Shown one piece after another: positions 1 through 10,290 of a stretch of 39,914 nucleotides of DNA. Source of the stretch: Chloroflexota bacterium (GTDB taxonomy: Bacteria; Chloroflexota; Anaerolineae; Aggregatilineales; Phototrophicaceae); NCBI GenBank assembly GCA_009841405.1, contig VXLV01000049.1, positions 1-39,914 of the forward strand, read 5' to 3'. The stretch's first letter is position 1, and each line of letters begins with the position of its first letter. Made by a program: the position numbers and the translations under genes. The notes under the pieces are model-generated. The model was not told where the DNA came from. It was given only the letters and a program-made list of their open reading frames with translations, and did not search any database.

Positions 1-84
1 CCAACATCTTTTTGGCCCCGTTGTTACCCCGCGGGGGGGGGGGCCCCCCCGGGAGCCCCCCCTACCGATTGTCACTTGGCTGGC
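1..84. other. Low-complexity contig end with long G and C runs
   Basis: A run of 11 G (33-43) is followed directly by 7 C (44-50) and further C-rich sequence to about position 63. No gene is visible. Such a perfect G-run/C-run junction at the extreme end of a sequence is often an assembly or sequencing artefact, although a G-quadruplex-forming palindrome is possible. The ORF on the plus strand here is antisense to the gene that begins at 119 and has no family signature. Confidence 0.5.
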
Positions 85-108
85 GGGCGACCCATCGGGT
101 CGCCCCTA
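85..108. repeat. REP-like palindrome (TAGGGGCG family), single copy
   Basis: Short hairpin with GGGCGACCC and GGGTCGCCCCTA arms, just downstream of the molybdenum hydroxylase large-subunit stop. It is one copy of the dispersed family found at 12437, 14883, 21430, 33722, 34844, 35599 and 39897. It may have lost its partner copy into the low-complexity contig end. Confidence 0.7.
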
Positions 109-118
109 CAACAGTCGT

Positions 119-2470
119 TTATTGGCGGGCGGATTGAATCGCGCTCCACACTTTCGCCGATGTCAGCGGCATGTCAATCTGCTCGACGCCGAGCGGCGCC
201 AGCGCATCCAGCACCGCGTTGTAAACCGTCGGCGTGCTGGCGATGGTGCCGGTTTCGCCGACGCCCTTCACGCCAATTGGATGATGCGGCGATGGCGTCA
301 CCGTCTCGCCCAGTTCGAAGTTGGGGAACATATCCGCCTTGGGCATGCAATAGTCCATCATTGAGCCGGTTAGCAGCTGGCCATCGTCGCTGTAAATCGC
401 GCCTTCGCAGAGCGCCTGCGCCACGCCTTGCACGACGCCGCCGTGGATTTGCCCGGCGACTATCTCCGGGTTAATCTGCGGGCCACAATCATCGACCGCG
501 ATATAGCGCTGCAACTCGATCTCGCCGGTCTCGGCATCGACTTCCACGATGGCGATATGCGTGCCGAAGGGATAGACGAAATTGGGCGGATCGTAGAATT
601 GCGACTCCTCAAAACCAGGGTCCATGCCTTCGGGCATATTCCAGGCCAGGTGCGCCATCAGCGCCACGTCCTGGATGCTCTGCGCTTGATCGGGCGAGCC
701 CTTGACCGAGAAGCTGCCGTCGGCGTATTCGATATCATCGACATTGGCTTCCATCAGGTGCGCGGCCAGAACCCGCGCCTTGTCCTTGAGCTTGCGCGAG
801 GCATGCGCCAGCGCCGCGCCGGTGACCGGCGTCGTGCGGCTGCCGTATGTGCCCCAGCCCATCGGAGTCTCGGTCGTGTCGCCGTGCACCACTTCGATGT
901 CCTCGACCGGGAAGCCAAGCTCTTCAGCGATGATCTGCGCCAGGGTTGTCTCCGAGCCTTGGCCGTGCGGCGAAGCGCCGATTAGCGCTTGCACCTTGCC
1001 CGTCGGCGTCACGCGGACGGTCGCGCTCTCCCACAAGCCGCCCTGAAAGCCGACCGCCCCCGCGACCTGGCTGGGGCCGAGCCCGCACATCTCGGTATAA
1101 GCCGTGACGCCGATGCCGAGATAGCGACCCTTGGCCAGCGCATCGGCTTGCGCCTGCCGGAAGTCATCGTAACCCGCCATGCCCAGCGCCTTCTCGAAAG
1201 CGGCTGGATAATCGCCGCTGTCGTAGATCAGCGTGGTCGCGACTTCGTAGCCATCGTCGAACGCCGGAATGAGGTTCTTGCGCCGCAATTCGGCCGGGTC
1301 CATGCCGATTTCGCGCGCGACATTGTCGACCATGCGCTCCAGCAAGAAGGTCGCTTCCGGCCGTCCCGCGCCTCGATAAGCGTCCGTTGGCGTGCCGTTG
1401 GTCATCACGCCGATGGATTCGCAGAAGACGCTGTCCATCGTATAAGGACCGACGTACAGCAAGCCGTGCAAAATCGTCGGGATACCCGGCGCCGCTGTCG
1501 ACAGATAGCCGCCCATACCGGCGTATACAGTCGCCCGCACGCCCAGCAGCGCACCGTCATTGCTTGCCGCCATCTCCACATGCTGTATGTGGTCGCGCCC
1601 GTGAATTGTAATCAGGTAATTCTCGCTGCGCGTCTCGGTCCATTTGACCGGCACGCCCAGTTTGATCGCCGCCCAACTGACCAGCGCTTCGTCTGGATAA
1701 CAGGGGATTTTGCTGCCGAATCCGCCGCCGACTTCCGGCGCGATCACCCGCACCTTGTTCTCGTTCAAGCCGGTCACCGCGCTGATGATGAAGCGATGAA
1801 TATGCGGGTTCTGCGATGTGCACCAGAGCGTCAGTTCTTGCGTGGCCGCGTTGTACTGCGCCATGGCCGCGCGCGGCTCCATCGCCGTCGGCAGCAGGCG
1901 CTGCTGCAAGATGCGCTCCGACACGACGACGTCCGCCGCGTCAAAGACGGCATCGCTCGCTTCACGGTCGCCCATCACCCAGCGAAAGGCGATATTGCCC
2001 TCCACATCATCGTGGATCAGCGGCGCGCCCTCGCCCGCGGCTTCTTCCGGGTCAATCACCGCCGGCAGCTCCTCATACTCGACGACTACCGCGTCGGCCG
2101 CGTCCTGCGCCCGGTAGCGGTCATCGGCCAGCACGATCGCCACGCCATCGCCGACGTAACGCACCTTGCCTTTCGCCAGCGCAGGATGCTCCGGCGTTTT
2201 CAAGTCGCTGTCGGGGATCAGCCAGGCGGTTGGCAAACCAGCCAGCCCGTCGCCGATGTCCGCACTGGTATATACGGCGACCACGCCGTCCATTGCTTCG
2301 GCGGCCGAACTGTCAATGCTAACGATATTGGCGTGCGCGTAAGGGCTGCGCACAACCGCCATATGCAAGACGCCCGGCAGCTTGATGTCATCGGTATAGC
2401 GCGCTTCGCCGGTGATCAGCCGCGGGTCTTCCCGCCGCTTGATTCCCGAGCCGAATATTCGCGTTGTCAT
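119..2470 (-). CDS. Xanthine dehydrogenase/CoxL-family molybdopterin-binding subunit (form II type)
   Basis: The 783-residue product is the large, molybdenum-cofactor-binding subunit of a molybdenum hydroxylase, which oxidises a small substrate by hydroxylation and passes electrons to iron-sulfur centres. The N-terminal ald_xan_dh_C-like domain covers roughly residues 15-130, and the Mo-binding domain follows. GGGFGSK at 248-254 contacts the pterin. The active-site loop reads AYRGAGR (364-370), the form II signature; form I CO dehydrogenases have AYxCSFR there. The invariant catalytic Glu is E739 in GVKGVGETG. Length fits the family. It lies 10 nt downstream of the [2Fe-2S] subunit gene and is clearly co-transcribed. 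The substrate cannot be read from sequence: form II enzymes are often labelled CO dehydrogenase but many act on aldehydes or N-heterocycles. No FAD (CoxM-like) subunit gene is visible before the window ends. Confidence 0.93.
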   Translation of the reverse strand: MTTRIFGSGIKRREDPRLITGEARYTDDIKLPGVLHMAVVRSPYAHANIVSIDSSAAEAMDGVVAVYTSADIGDGLAGLPTAWLIPDSDLKTPEHPALAKGKVRYVGDGVAIVLADDRYRAQDAADAVVVEYEELPAVIDPEEAAGEGAPLIHDDVEGNIAFRWVMGDREASDAVFDAADVVVSERILQQRLLPTAMEPRAAMAQYNAATQELTLWCTSQNPHIHRFIISAVTGLNENKVRVIAPEVGGGFGSKIPCYPDEALVSWAAIKLGVPVKWTETRSENYLITIHGRDHIQHVEMAASNDGALLGVRATVYAGMGGYLSTAAPGIPTILHGLLYVGPYTMDSVFCESIGVMTNGTPTDAYRGAGRPEATFLLERMVDNVAREIGMDPAELRRKNLIPAFDDGYEVATTLIYDSGDYPAAFEKALGMAGYDDFRQAQADALAKGRYLGIGVTAYTEMCGLGPSQVAGAVGFQGGLWESATVRVTPTGKVQALIGASPHGQGSETTLAQIIAEELGFPVEDIEVVHGDTTETPMGWGTYGSRTTPVTGAALAHASRKLKDKARVLAAHLMEANVDDIEYADGSFSVKGSPDQAQSIQDVALMAHLAWNMPEGMDPGFEESQFYDPPNFVYPFGTHIAIVEVDAETGEIELQRYIAVDDCGPQINPEIVAGQIHGGVVQGVAQALCEGAIYSDDGQLLTGSMMDYCMPKADMFPNFELGETVTPSPHHPIGVKGVGETGTIASTPTVYNAVLDALAPLGVEQIDMPLTSAKVWSAIQSARQ

Positions 2471-2480
2471 GGCTCACCCC

Positions 2481-2948
<468 letters not shown>

Positions 2949-3000
2949 AAATCCCTCCATTTCGTCACCGGTATCTAGGCGGTTCTGTAAAGGTCGCGCC

Positions 3001-3029
3001 ATTATAACTTGCCTGACGCTGAATTGTAA
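3001..3029 (-). promoter_or_regulatory. Candidate promoter of the molybdenum hydroxylase operon
   Basis: Read on the minus strand there is a perfect TATAAT at 3001-3006 and TTACAA at 3024-3029, separated by 17 nt. The -35 match is poor. Transcription would begin near 2994, leaving about 45 nt of leader before the ATG at 2948. Both hexamers fall inside copies of a direct repeat (see 3001-3100), which suggests regulated initiation. Confidence 0.5.
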
Positions 3030-3100
3030 CTTGCCCGGGCCAGCGCTCATTCCTGCCCGCGGCGAAACTACAATGTTCACTCGGCGGAATTGTAACTTGC
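3001..3100. repeat. Three direct repeats, candidate operator sites
   Basis: The 12-mer ATTRTAACTTGC occurs at 3001-3012, 3023-3034 and 3089-3100, always in the same orientation. Copies two and three are identical over 14 nt (GAATTGTAACTTGC at 3021-3034 and 3087-3100). Start-to-start distances are 22 and 66 nt, both multiples of 22, which would put the sites on the same DNA face. A weaker inverted relative lies around 3061-3074. Their overlap with the promoter suggests binding sites for an unidentified regulator. Confidence 0.5.
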
Positions 3101-3176
3101 TTTCCTTCAAAGCGCTACAAACTGGCGGGCCGACAATCGCGATGGCCCTGCGGCCGCCGCGCGAGAGCCAGCCGGC

Positions 3177-5792
3177 ATGATGCGTTTCAAGCACACGTAT
3201 TTTGCATGCCTCACAATCACGAACACTGCTACAATGAAGCCGTTCTGCCCAATTGGCGTCGTCAATGCATGGAAACCATTAACGCATCGAGTCTACAGAG
3301 CGCTGATTGAACATCGCCACTTCTTCATCGTCGTCACGCTGCTGACCCTGGTGACGACCTTCCCCGCAATTATCTACATCTTCAAAACCGATGTTTACTG
3401 GTTGCCGTCTACAGCTCGGGATATCTACACCCACGTCTGGGACGCCTGGTACGGGCAGCTCGTGCTCACAGGCCAAGCCGATCGACCCTACACGAACTTG
3501 ATGTTTTATCCGGAGGGCATAGACCTAGGCCGTCATTCGTATGTTCTCCCCAATATATTGGCCGTCATCGTCTTCCAGCTGTTTCTGCCCTTGTCAAATT
3601 CCTTCAGCCTGGCCTGGCTGCTGATCATCATCTCCTCCGCCCTTGCCGCTTACATTTATTTGCTCTGGTTTTTTGAAGACAAGTGGATCGCGCTGTTTGG
3701 CGCCGTCGTATTTGCCTTTAGCCCGCATGTCGCCAGCGAGCCGCATCATCCCGACGTGACTTACATTGTGCCCATTCCCTTGGTCCTTTACTGCTTTCAT
3801 CGAGGCATTCGCGAGCAGCGGACAGCTTTGATTATACTTGCGGGCGTTTTAACGGGATTAACCAGCATGGGACTGAGGTATACATATGCCATAGTTCTGG
3901 TCATGCTGGGACTCTATGTCTGCGCCTTTGCGCTAGTCAAATGGCGCCAGCGCCGCTTCTGGCGCGACATTGCGCTATTGGTTCTGGTCGGCGCGGTCTC
4001 AAGCGCTTGGGGCGTATACCCTTTGCTGCGCAGCAGTGAAGTCAGCGGCTCGGTGCTTGGGTCCTACGGCGGAAGGCAATATTACACTGACGCGATTTCA
4101 TTTCTTGTTAATCACCGACACCCGCTTTTCGGGCCACTTCTCGATGGAATTTTTCAGACCCCCGAAGGCGCAAAGACCAGCGCAACCAGCTTTCTAGGGT
4201 ATCTACCGCTGCTGCTTGTCTGTATCGGACTAATAAACGGCTCCACTCGGCGGCTTATGCTGCCTTGGGCCTTACTCGGCGGCGTGTTCCTCATTTTGCG
4301 CCTGGGACCCGTCCTCACTATCAACGGCGTCGCATACCCTGATATCCTGCTTCCCAAGCACTTCCTGGATCAGGTTCCGCCGGGGCTATTTCGGGCATTT
4401 GTAGCTACCGATCAATTCATGGCCGGCGCTGTCCTTCCGCTGGCAATATTAACCTGTTTCGGTTTAGTCGCTTTACGGATTCGGGCCCCTTTCCCGACAG
4501 GACCCGCTGTCATTCTGGCGCTGGTTCTGATAGTCGCCTTTGAATACTACATGCCCATACGTGAACACAAAGTCCCGCAAGCGAGCTTTGATTTCATAGA
4601 CTGGCTCAAATTGGAAGAAGAGCATGGGGAGATTCGCCTCATTAACATCCCGATGGGGCGCACCCCGTCTTTGGTCTACAAAGGGCATCAAGCGGTGAGT
4701 GGCTACCCCCATTCTGAAGGCGCCATTAGTCGTACACCGGAAAGCGCATACGACTACATCAGAGCTAGTTATCTGCTACGCGCCTGGCTCAATCTCCGTC
4801 CCATCAACTGCGAAATCTCAGTGCGCGAGTTCTATCTCGCCGACCTGGCCAAGCTTGAAGCTGACGGCTTCAGCCACGTTGTTTTCCACCGGCCGCTCCC
4901 TCACGGATACAAAATCGGCGAGAGCTTTGAATATGCGCGGCCGTCGTACGAAGATCAATTTGTATCGATTTACCGGCTGGAGGACTTGCGCGAAAGCTGC
5001 CCTGCAGAACCCGATGCGCGCCAACGGTTTGCTGAAGCTTACGCCAAGACATTGCTGAATAACCTCAGTCAGATCAACCGTCACGGGATCGCTGTCATTT
5101 TTGCGCCAAACATTCCTGCGGCCGACCTTCTGATCCACCACACCCGCAGCTACCAGCCAGCGGGCCGCGCCGTCCTGGTTATCGCCAGCGATGAGCAAGA
5201 GAATGTCATCATCCAAAGTTCCAAATCTAACGAACCGGAGGCAATCGCCGATACAGCTGCGCATGAAGCGCTTTGGCTGGTCAATCTTCAAGGCGAATTT
5301 CGCGCGGAGCGGACGCCGGCATTCCAGGACTGGTTTACGGAGCAATTCCATTTCTGCAAGCGCTTCCATGAAGAAGCTCAAGCTCATATCGACCTCTATC
5401 TCAGCGCTGACATCCCCTGCTCCGCCATGGACGAAAGCAGCGCGCTGGAAGTTCAATACGACAGCGGCGTGCGCCTTCACAACATTTCACATGTTGCTAG
5501 AGACGAAATGCTCCACTTTTACACGGCCTGGACCAACAATGCGCCAAAGCACTACAGTTTTTCGCTGCAATTCTTCGACGAGAGCGGCCGCAAGACGCTG
5601 CAATATGACAGCGTCATCGATCGCGATTTATTATCGACACACAAGATAGACGCCTCGTCGCTGCCGGCCGGCGCCTACTCCGTAAAGCTAATCGTCTATG
5701 ACTTTGAGACGCAAATCAGCCAGGGCGGCCTGGTAGCCGGCGGCGGGCAACGCTTCGAGCGCGAGCTTGATGTAGCCCGAATTGAGCTGTAG
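3177..5792 (+). CDS. Large multi-pass membrane protein, GT-C glycosyltransferase-like
   Basis: An 871-residue protein of no family I can name with confidence. After a basic N-terminus, a membrane segment lies at about 50-70. It is followed by an extracytoplasmic loop rich in Asp and Trp ([18 protein letters not shown]), reminiscent of the first acidic loop of GT-C enzymes. About ten hydrophobic segments then follow to about residue 460. Residues 470-871 are soluble, and the last 130 or so look like a beta-sandwich. This is the layout of lipid-linked sugar transferases and of YfhO/PMT-like proteins, so an envelope glycosylation role is plausible but inferred. The start is uncertain: neither the ATG at 3177 nor the one at 3234 has a clear ribosome site. 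G+C is lower than in neighbouring genes (29 of 60 in the line at 3841), hinting at separate acquisition. It stands alone, divergent from the hydroxylase operon. Confidence 0.6.
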   Translation: MMRFKHTYFACLTITNTATMKPFCPIGVVNAWKPLTHRVYRALIEHRHFFIVVTLLTLVTTFPAIIYIFKTDVYWLPSTARDIYTHVWDAWYGQLVLTGQADRPYTNLMFYPEGIDLGRHSYVLPNILAVIVFQLFLPLSNSFSLAWLLIIISSALAAYIYLLWFFEDKWIALFGAVVFAFSPHVASEPHHPDVTYIVPIPLVLYCFHRGIREQRTALIILAGVLTGLTSMGLRYTYAIVLVMLGLYVCAFALVKWRQRRFWRDIALLVLVGAVSSAWGVYPLLRSSEVSGSVLGSYGGRQYYTDAISFLVNHRHPLFGPLLDGIFQTPEGAKTSATSFLGYLPLLLVCIGLINGSTRRLMLPWALLGGVFLILRLGPVLTINGVAYPDILLPKHFLDQVPPGLFRAFVATDQFMAGAVLPLAILTCFGLVALRIRAPFPTGPAVILALVLIVAFEYYMPIREHKVPQASFDFIDWLKLEEEHGEIRLINIPMGRTPSLVYKGHQAVSGYPHSEGAISRTPESAYDYIRASYLLRAWLNLRPINCEISVREFYLADLAKLEADGFSHVVFHRPLPHGYKIGESFEYARPSYEDQFVSIYRLEDLRESCPAEPDARQRFAEAYAKTLLNNLSQINRHGIAVIFAPNIPAADLLIHHTRSYQPAGRAVLVIASDEQENVIIQSSKSNEPEAIADTAAHEALWLVNLQGEFRAERTPAFQDWFTEQFHFCKRFHEEAQAHIDLYLSADIPCSAMDESSALEVQYDSGVRLHNISHVARDEMLHFYTAWTNNAPKHYSFSLQFFDESGRKTLQYDSVIDRDLLSTHKIDASSLPAGAYSVKLIVYDFETQISQGGLVAGGGQRFERELDVARIEL

Positions 5793-5969
5793 CGTAACGC
5801 GCCAGAAGTCCGATGCCCGCATGCGCAGACATTTGACAGCCGATACACGCTGCGATAGTCTCACGCGTGGCGGCCGCGTCCAGCGACGTTGGTCGGCCCA
5901 GGTTGCGCCGCGGCCGCAATTGGCGGGCTGCGCTTCACGTCTCTGGCGTTACGTATTCGACAGCTGACA

Positions 5970-6965
5970 ATGCTTGCTTATTTCTTGAGACGCTTGCTAT
6001 ACATGGGGATCGTGCTTTTCATGGTCTCGATCCTTTCCTTCTACATCATCAACCTGCCGCCCGGCAGCTGGATCGAAAACTACGAGTCCGAACTGGAAGC
6101 CTCTGGTGATATTGTAGACGCAGCCGAGCTACAATTTTTGCGGCAGCGCTACGGACTTGATCGCCCCCTGCACGAGCAGTACATCCGCTGGATTATCCCG
6201 CTAATTACGGAAGGGGACTTCGGCCAATCCTTTGAATGGGGGCAACCAGTCTGGCCCCTGATCAATGAACGCCTGTTCCTGACGATGACCGTCTCGCTGG
6301 CATCGATCATTTTTGTCTACGTCGTCTCCGTGCCCATCGCCCTGTATTCGGCCATCAATCAGTATTCGATCGGCGATTATTTCTTCTCCTTCATGGGCTT
6401 GATCGGTTTGGCGACGCCCAACTTTCTTATCGCGCTGGTATTTATGATCATCATGCTGCGCGTATTCGGCGTGACGCCGGGCGGGCTGTTCTCGCCCGAG
6501 TATCTGCGCGCGCCGTGGAGCCTGGCAAAATTCTGGGATATGTTGACACATCTGCCGGTGCCGGTTGTCGTCATCGGCACGGCGGGCACAGCCGGCTTGA
6601 TCCGCATTTTGCGCGCGCAACTGCTGGACGAATTCCAGAAGCAGTACGTGATTACGGCGCGCGCCAAGGGCCTGCGCGAGCGCTTCCTCATCATCAAGTA
6701 CCCCCTGCGCATGGCCTTCAATCCAATCGTCAGCAGCATTGGCAGCCTGCTGCCGCAGATCGTCTCGGGCTCGGCGATAGTCTCCATCGTCCTGGGTTTG
6801 CCGACGACGGGCCCGCTTTTGCTGCGCGCCTTGATTGCTCAGGACACCTACGCCGCCGCCAGCATGCTCTTGATGCTCAGCGTGCTGACGGTCGTGGGCG
6901 TCTTCATCTCCGACTTGCTGCTGATGTGGCTTGATCCGCGGATACGATACGAAAGGGGCAATTAG
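5970..6965 (+). CDS. Dpp/Opp-type ABC transporter permease, first subunit
   Basis: A 331-residue inner-membrane permease of the DppB/OppB family and first gene of a peptide (or glycoside/nickel-type) importer operon. It begins with the usual MLAYFLRRLLYM N-terminal membrane segment and a periplasmic loop of about 90 residues. A BPD_transp_1 domain of five further membrane segments follows. The cytoplasmic coupling loop reads about ITARAKGLRERFLIIKYPLR, and the end is the typical LLLMWLDPRIRYE. The start at 5970 is chosen because family members begin at this hydrophobic segment; an in-frame upstream extension to 5889 is not conserved in character. Its stop shares one base with the GTG start of the second permease. 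Substrate cannot be assigned from the permease. Confidence 0.92.
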   Translation: MLAYFLRRLLYMGIVLFMVSILSFYIINLPPGSWIENYESELEASGDIVDAAELQFLRQRYGLDRPLHEQYIRWIIPLITEGDFGQSFEWGQPVWPLINERLFLTMTVSLASIIFVYVVSVPIALYSAINQYSIGDYFFSFMGLIGLATPNFLIALVFMIIMLRVFGVTPGGLFSPEYLRAPWSLAKFWDMLTHLPVPVVVIGTAGTAGLIRILRAQLLDEFQKQYVITARAKGLRERFLIIKYPLRMAFNPIVSSIGSLLPQIVSGSAIVSIVLGLPTTGPLLLRALIAQDTYAAASMLLMLSVLTVVGVFISDLLLMWLDPRIRYERGN

Positions 6966-8104
6966 TGAGGCCGGAGCCGCAAGGCGAAGTCAGCCGCCTG
7001 GATGCCGATGAGCTGCTGAATTACGAGATTCTGTCTCAGCGGCAATTGATCTGGCGCAAGTTCAAGCGCCACCGTGTGGCCTACTTCTGCTTTCTCTTCC
7101 TGGTCGTCTTCTATGTCCTGGCGATCTTCGCCGAATTCTTCGCGCCCTACGGCGCCTTCACGCGCGATACCGACTTCTTGTACGCGCCGCCAACGCCCGT
7201 TCATTTCATCGACGATTCCGGCGCTTTCAGCCTCCGCCCCTTCGTGTACAAGATCGTGAGCGAGCTTGATCTCAATACCTTTCGACGCCAATATGTTGAA
7301 GATACGAGCGAAAAGTTTCCAGTAAGATTTTTTATACGGGCCGAGCCCTATCGCCTGCTGGGCTTCATCGAGACCGATATCCACCTGTTTGGCGTTGACG
7401 AGGGCGGCGCGCTGTACCTGTCCGGCACGGACGGCTTGGGGCGCGATCTCTTCAGCCGCATGCTCCTGGGCGCGCGCACTTCGCTCTTCGTCGGCTTGCT
7501 GGGGCTGGCGATCGGCTTCGCGCTCGGCTTGATCTTCGGCGGCATTTCCGGCTATTACGGCGGCGCCGCGGATATGCTCATCCAGCGGATGATCGAATTC
7601 TTGCAGTCCCTGCCGACCTTGCCGCTGTGGATGGCGCTGGCGGCGCTGGTCCCGCCGGAATGGACGCAGATTCAAGTTTATTTCGGCATCTCGCTGGTAT
7701 TGGCGACGGTGGGCTGGACCGGGCTGGCGCGGGTCGTCCGCGGCAAACTGATCAGCTTGCGCGAGGAAGACTACGTGCTGGCTGCCAAGCTCTCCGGCTT
7801 GAAAGAGGGCGCCATCATCACGCGGCACCTGCTGCCCGGCTTCCTAAGCTATCTCATTGTGCATCTGACGCTAGCGATACCGCATATGATCCTCGGCGAG
7901 ACGGCGCTGAGCTTCCTCGGTTTGGGCATTCAGCCGCCGGCGGTAAGCCTCGGCACGCTGCTGCAAGACTCGCAGAATGTGCAAACCGTGACGATCAATC
8001 CCTGGCTGCTGTATCCGGGCGCAGTGGTCGTCGCCATCGTCATCGCCTTCAACTTCCTGGGCGACGGCCTGCGCGACGCCGCCGACCCCTACAAGCATAT
8101 CTAG
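6965..8104 (+). CDS. Dpp/Opp-type ABC transporter permease, second subunit
   Basis: A 379-residue DppC/OppC-family permease starting at GTG 6965, overlapping the previous stop by one base, so translation is probably coupled. A cytoplasmic N-terminus precedes membrane segment 1 at about residues 38-60. A periplasmic insertion of roughly 100 residues (about 62-155) is longer than in Escherichia coli DppC. The conserved GTDGLGRDLFSR then leads into the transport domain with its coupling loop (AAKLSGLKEGAIITRHLLP). The C-terminus GDGLRDAADPYKHI is diagnostic of the family. It pairs with the upstream permease to form the transmembrane channel. Confidence 0.93.
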   Translation: MRPEPQGEVSRLDADELLNYEILSQRQLIWRKFKRHRVAYFCFLFLVVFYVLAIFAEFFAPYGAFTRDTDFLYAPPTPVHFIDDSGAFSLRPFVYKIVSELDLNTFRRQYVEDTSEKFPVRFFIRAEPYRLLGFIETDIHLFGVDEGGALYLSGTDGLGRDLFSRMLLGARTSLFVGLLGLAIGFALGLIFGGISGYYGGAADMLIQRMIEFLQSLPTLPLWMALAALVPPEWTQIQVYFGISLVLATVGWTGLARVVRGKLISLREEDYVLAAKLSGLKEGAIITRHLLPGFLSYLIVHLTLAIPHMILGETALSFLGLGIQPPAVSLGTLLQDSQNVQTVTINPWLLYPGAVVVAIVIAFNFLGDGLRDAADPYKHI

Positions 8105-8112
8105 GCGCCGCC

Positions 8113-9156
8113 ATGACCGACGTACTGCTGCAAGTAGAAGACCTCAAGACGCACCTGCCCCTGGAAGAAGGCTTGCTCAAGGCTGTAGACGGCATCAGCT
8201 TCAGCATCGGCCGCGGGCAGACGATGGGCCTGGTCGGCGAATCCGGCTGCGGCAAGAGCATGGCGGTGAATACGATCATGCGCCTGGCGCCGAACTTCGC
8301 CCAAATTGAGGGCGTTGTCACCTACTATCCCGCCGCTGGCGAGCCGATCGATATCACGGCGCTCGACCCTTACGGGCCGGAGATTCGCGAGATTCGCGGC
8401 GGCGAGATCGCCATGATCTTCCAGGAGCCGATGACTTCGTTCTCGCCACTGCATACCATCGGCAATCAGATTATCGAAGCCATTCGCATTCATCGGACGA
8501 CGGACCAGAAAGAAGCGACCAAGATCGCCATTGATTTGCTGCAGCGCGTCGGCATGTCCAACCCGAAGCAGCGCATGAGCGAATACCCGCACCAACTCTC
8601 CGGCGGCATGCGGCAGCGCGCCATGATCGCAATGGCGCTGTCATGCGAGCCGTCGTTGCTGATCGCCGATGAGCCGACAACCGCGCTCGATGTCACCGTG
8701 CAGGCGCAAGTCCTCCAGCTCATGCGCGACTTGCAGAGCGAGTTCGGCATGTCGATTCTGTATATCACGCACGACCTGGGCGTCATCGCGCGCATGGTGC
8801 AGGTTGTGGCGGTGATGTACCTGGGCCGCATCGTCGAATTCACCGATGTAGACAGCCTCTTCTACGATGCCCGGCATCCTTACACCAAGGCGCTGATCCA
8901 GTCGATCCCCAAGATCGGCAAGAAGTCGCGCGCCCGGCTGGAGTCGATTCGCGGCGCCGTGCCCGTGCCCATCAATCGCCCGCCCGGCTGTGGCTTCTAC
9001 CCGCGCTGTTCCGCCGCCATCGACGGGCTCTGCAACCGCGTCGATCCGCCGCTCGTTCAGATAGAAGACGATCATGCGGTCGCCTGCTTCGTTTACCCGG
9101 AAGTCGTCGAGGCTGTCGGCGAGACTATGCCCGAGGGCGCGACCCATGCCGTCTGA
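8113..9156 (+). CDS. Dpp/Opp-type ABC transporter ATP-binding protein (DppD-like)
   Basis: A 347-residue cytoplasmic ATPase that powers the importer. Walker A is GESGCGKS at 42-49, the ABC signature LSGGMRQR lies near 160, and Walker B is [12 protein letters not shown] followed by the switch His in YITHDLG. The C-terminal oligopeptide-ABC extension holds four Cys (GCGFYPRC, then LC and AC), the pattern linked to an iron-sulfur site in some DppD proteins. The ATG at 8113 is chosen because it lies 8 nt after the permease stop and opens the conserved N-terminus; the longer upstream reading frame overlaps the permease. It overlaps the next ATPase gene by 11 nt. Confidence 0.95.
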   Translation: MTDVLLQVEDLKTHLPLEEGLLKAVDGISFSIGRGQTMGLVGESGCGKSMAVNTIMRLAPNFAQIEGVVTYYPAAGEPIDITALDPYGPEIREIRGGEIAMIFQEPMTSFSPLHTIGNQIIEAIRIHRTTDQKEATKIAIDLLQRVGMSNPKQRMSEYPHQLSGGMRQRAMIAMALSCEPSLLIADEPTTALDVTVQAQVLQLMRDLQSEFGMSILYITHDLGVIARMVQVVAVMYLGRIVEFTDVDSLFYDARHPYTKALIQSIPKIGKKSRARLESIRGAVPVPINRPPGCGFYPRCSAAIDGLCNRVDPPLVQIEDDHAVACFVYPEVVEAVGETMPEGATHAV

Positions 9157-10159
9157 AGAGACCATTCTGCAGGTCAAGGCGCTGAAGAAGTACTTCCCCA
9201 TCGAGAAGGGTCTGCTGCGCCGGCAGGTGGGGCAGGTCAAAGCCGTCGATGACGTCAGCTTCGAGATCAAGCGGGGGGAGGCGCTGGGCCTGGTCGGCGA
9301 ATCCGGCTGCGGCAAGACGACCTTGGGGCGCTGCGTCCTGCGCGCCATTGATCCCACCGAAGGCGAAATCATCTTGCGCAAAAGCGACGGCGCTACCGTT
9401 GATATCACGACGCTCGACAAGGGAGAGCTGCGCCAGTTGCGCAGAGAAATGCAGATGGTCTTTCAAGACCCCTTCTCGTCGCTGTCGCCGCGCATGACCG
9501 TGCTCGATATCATCGGCGAGCCGCTGTGGGCGCAGGGCGTGCGTGGCCGAGCGCTGGAAGACCGCGTCAGAGAGCTGGCCGGTCTGGTCGGTTTGAACAC
9601 CGGCCACTTGAACCGTTATCCCAACGCCTTCAGCGGCGGCCAGCGCCAGCGCATCGGCATCGCGCGCGCGCTGGCCACGCATCCCGGGCTGATCGTCGCC
9701 GATGAGCCAGTATCGGCCCTGGACGTGTCCATTCAGGCGCAGATCCTGAATTTGCTGCAAGATCTGCAGGAGAAGCTCGGCCTGACTTACCTGTTCATCG
9801 CCCATGACCTCAGCGTCGTCGAGCATATCGCCGACCGCGTGGCCGTGATGTACGTCGGCAAAATCATCGAACTGGCGGACACCTCAGAACTCTATCTCAA
9901 CCCCAAGCATCCCTACACCGAGGCGCTGCTTTCAGCCGTGCCCAAACCCGACCCGCGCCTGGAAGCAAGCGAGATCATCCTCAGCGGCGAGGTCGCCAAC
10001 CCGGCCGACCCGCCCAGCGGTTGTCTGTTCCATCCGCGCTGCCAATATGCCGAGGAGCGCTGCCGACTGGAGGCGCCGCCCCTGGAAGAAATCGCGCCCG
10101 GTCACTTCGCGGCCTGCCACTTCGCCAAAGAGCTCGAGTTGACCGGCGTAGCGGTATGA
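9146..10159 (+). CDS. Dpp/Opp-type ABC transporter ATP-binding protein (DppF-like)
   Basis: The 337-residue partner of the preceding ATPase; the two form the heterodimeric motor of Dpp/Opp importers. The Walker A GESGCGKT is at about 52-59. [17 protein letters not shown] is the typical Q-loop of DppF-type subunits, followed by [15 protein letters not shown] and [16 protein letters not shown]-terminal Cys cluster ([12 protein letters not shown]) matches the family. The start at ATG 9146 lies inside the end of the previous gene (11 nt overlap), indicating coupled translation. It is the last gene before a 131-nt gap that holds a promoter-like sequence for the binding protein. Confidence 0.95.
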   Translation: MPSEETILQVKALKKYFPIEKGLLRRQVGQVKAVDDVSFEIKRGEALGLVGESGCGKTTLGRCVLRAIDPTEGEIILRKSDGATVDITTLDKGELRQLRREMQMVFQDPFSSLSPRMTVLDIIGEPLWAQGVRGRALEDRVRELAGLVGLNTGHLNRYPNAFSGGQRQRIGIARALATHPGLIVADEPVSALDVSIQAQILNLLQDLQEKLGLTYLFIAHDLSVVEHIADRVAVMYVGKIIELADTSELYLNPKHPYTEALLSAVPKPDPRLEASEIILSGEVANPADPPSGCLFHPRCQYAEERCRLEAPPLEEIAPGHFAACHFAKELELTGVAV

Positions 10160-10170
10160 CGTGTTAGAAT
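10139..10170 (+). promoter_or_regulatory. Candidate promoter for the peptide-binding protein gene
   Basis: TGTTAGAAT at 10162-10170 is an extended -10 (TGn then TAGAAT). A TTGACC lies at 10139-10144, giving a long 20-nt spacer. This would let the binding protein be made in excess over the transporter, as is usual for such systems. No experimental support; inferred from sequence only. Confidence 0.4.
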
Positions 10171-10218
10171 TGCTCGCGTGCGTTTTTCGACGGAAACGGC
10201 TATACGCGCGACTTGCGC

Positions 10219-10248
10219 AAAGGAGGTGACACGACAAGAATGCAGTGA
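10219..10248 (+). promoter_or_regulatory. Perfect Shine-Dalgarno followed by a two-codon minimal ORF
   Basis: AAAGGAGGTGA at 10219-10229 is a full-length match to the anti-Shine-Dalgarno sequence. The ATG ten nucleotides later (10240) is followed by CAG and TGA, so it encodes only Met-Gln. The real start of the binding protein is 42 nt further on with its own GGAGG. It may be a ribosome-loading or leader element, or the relic of an earlier start. Confidence 0.45.
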
Positions 10249-10290
10249 TCGTGTTCGCAACAGGCTTTGTTCATTAACTGGAGGATTACC

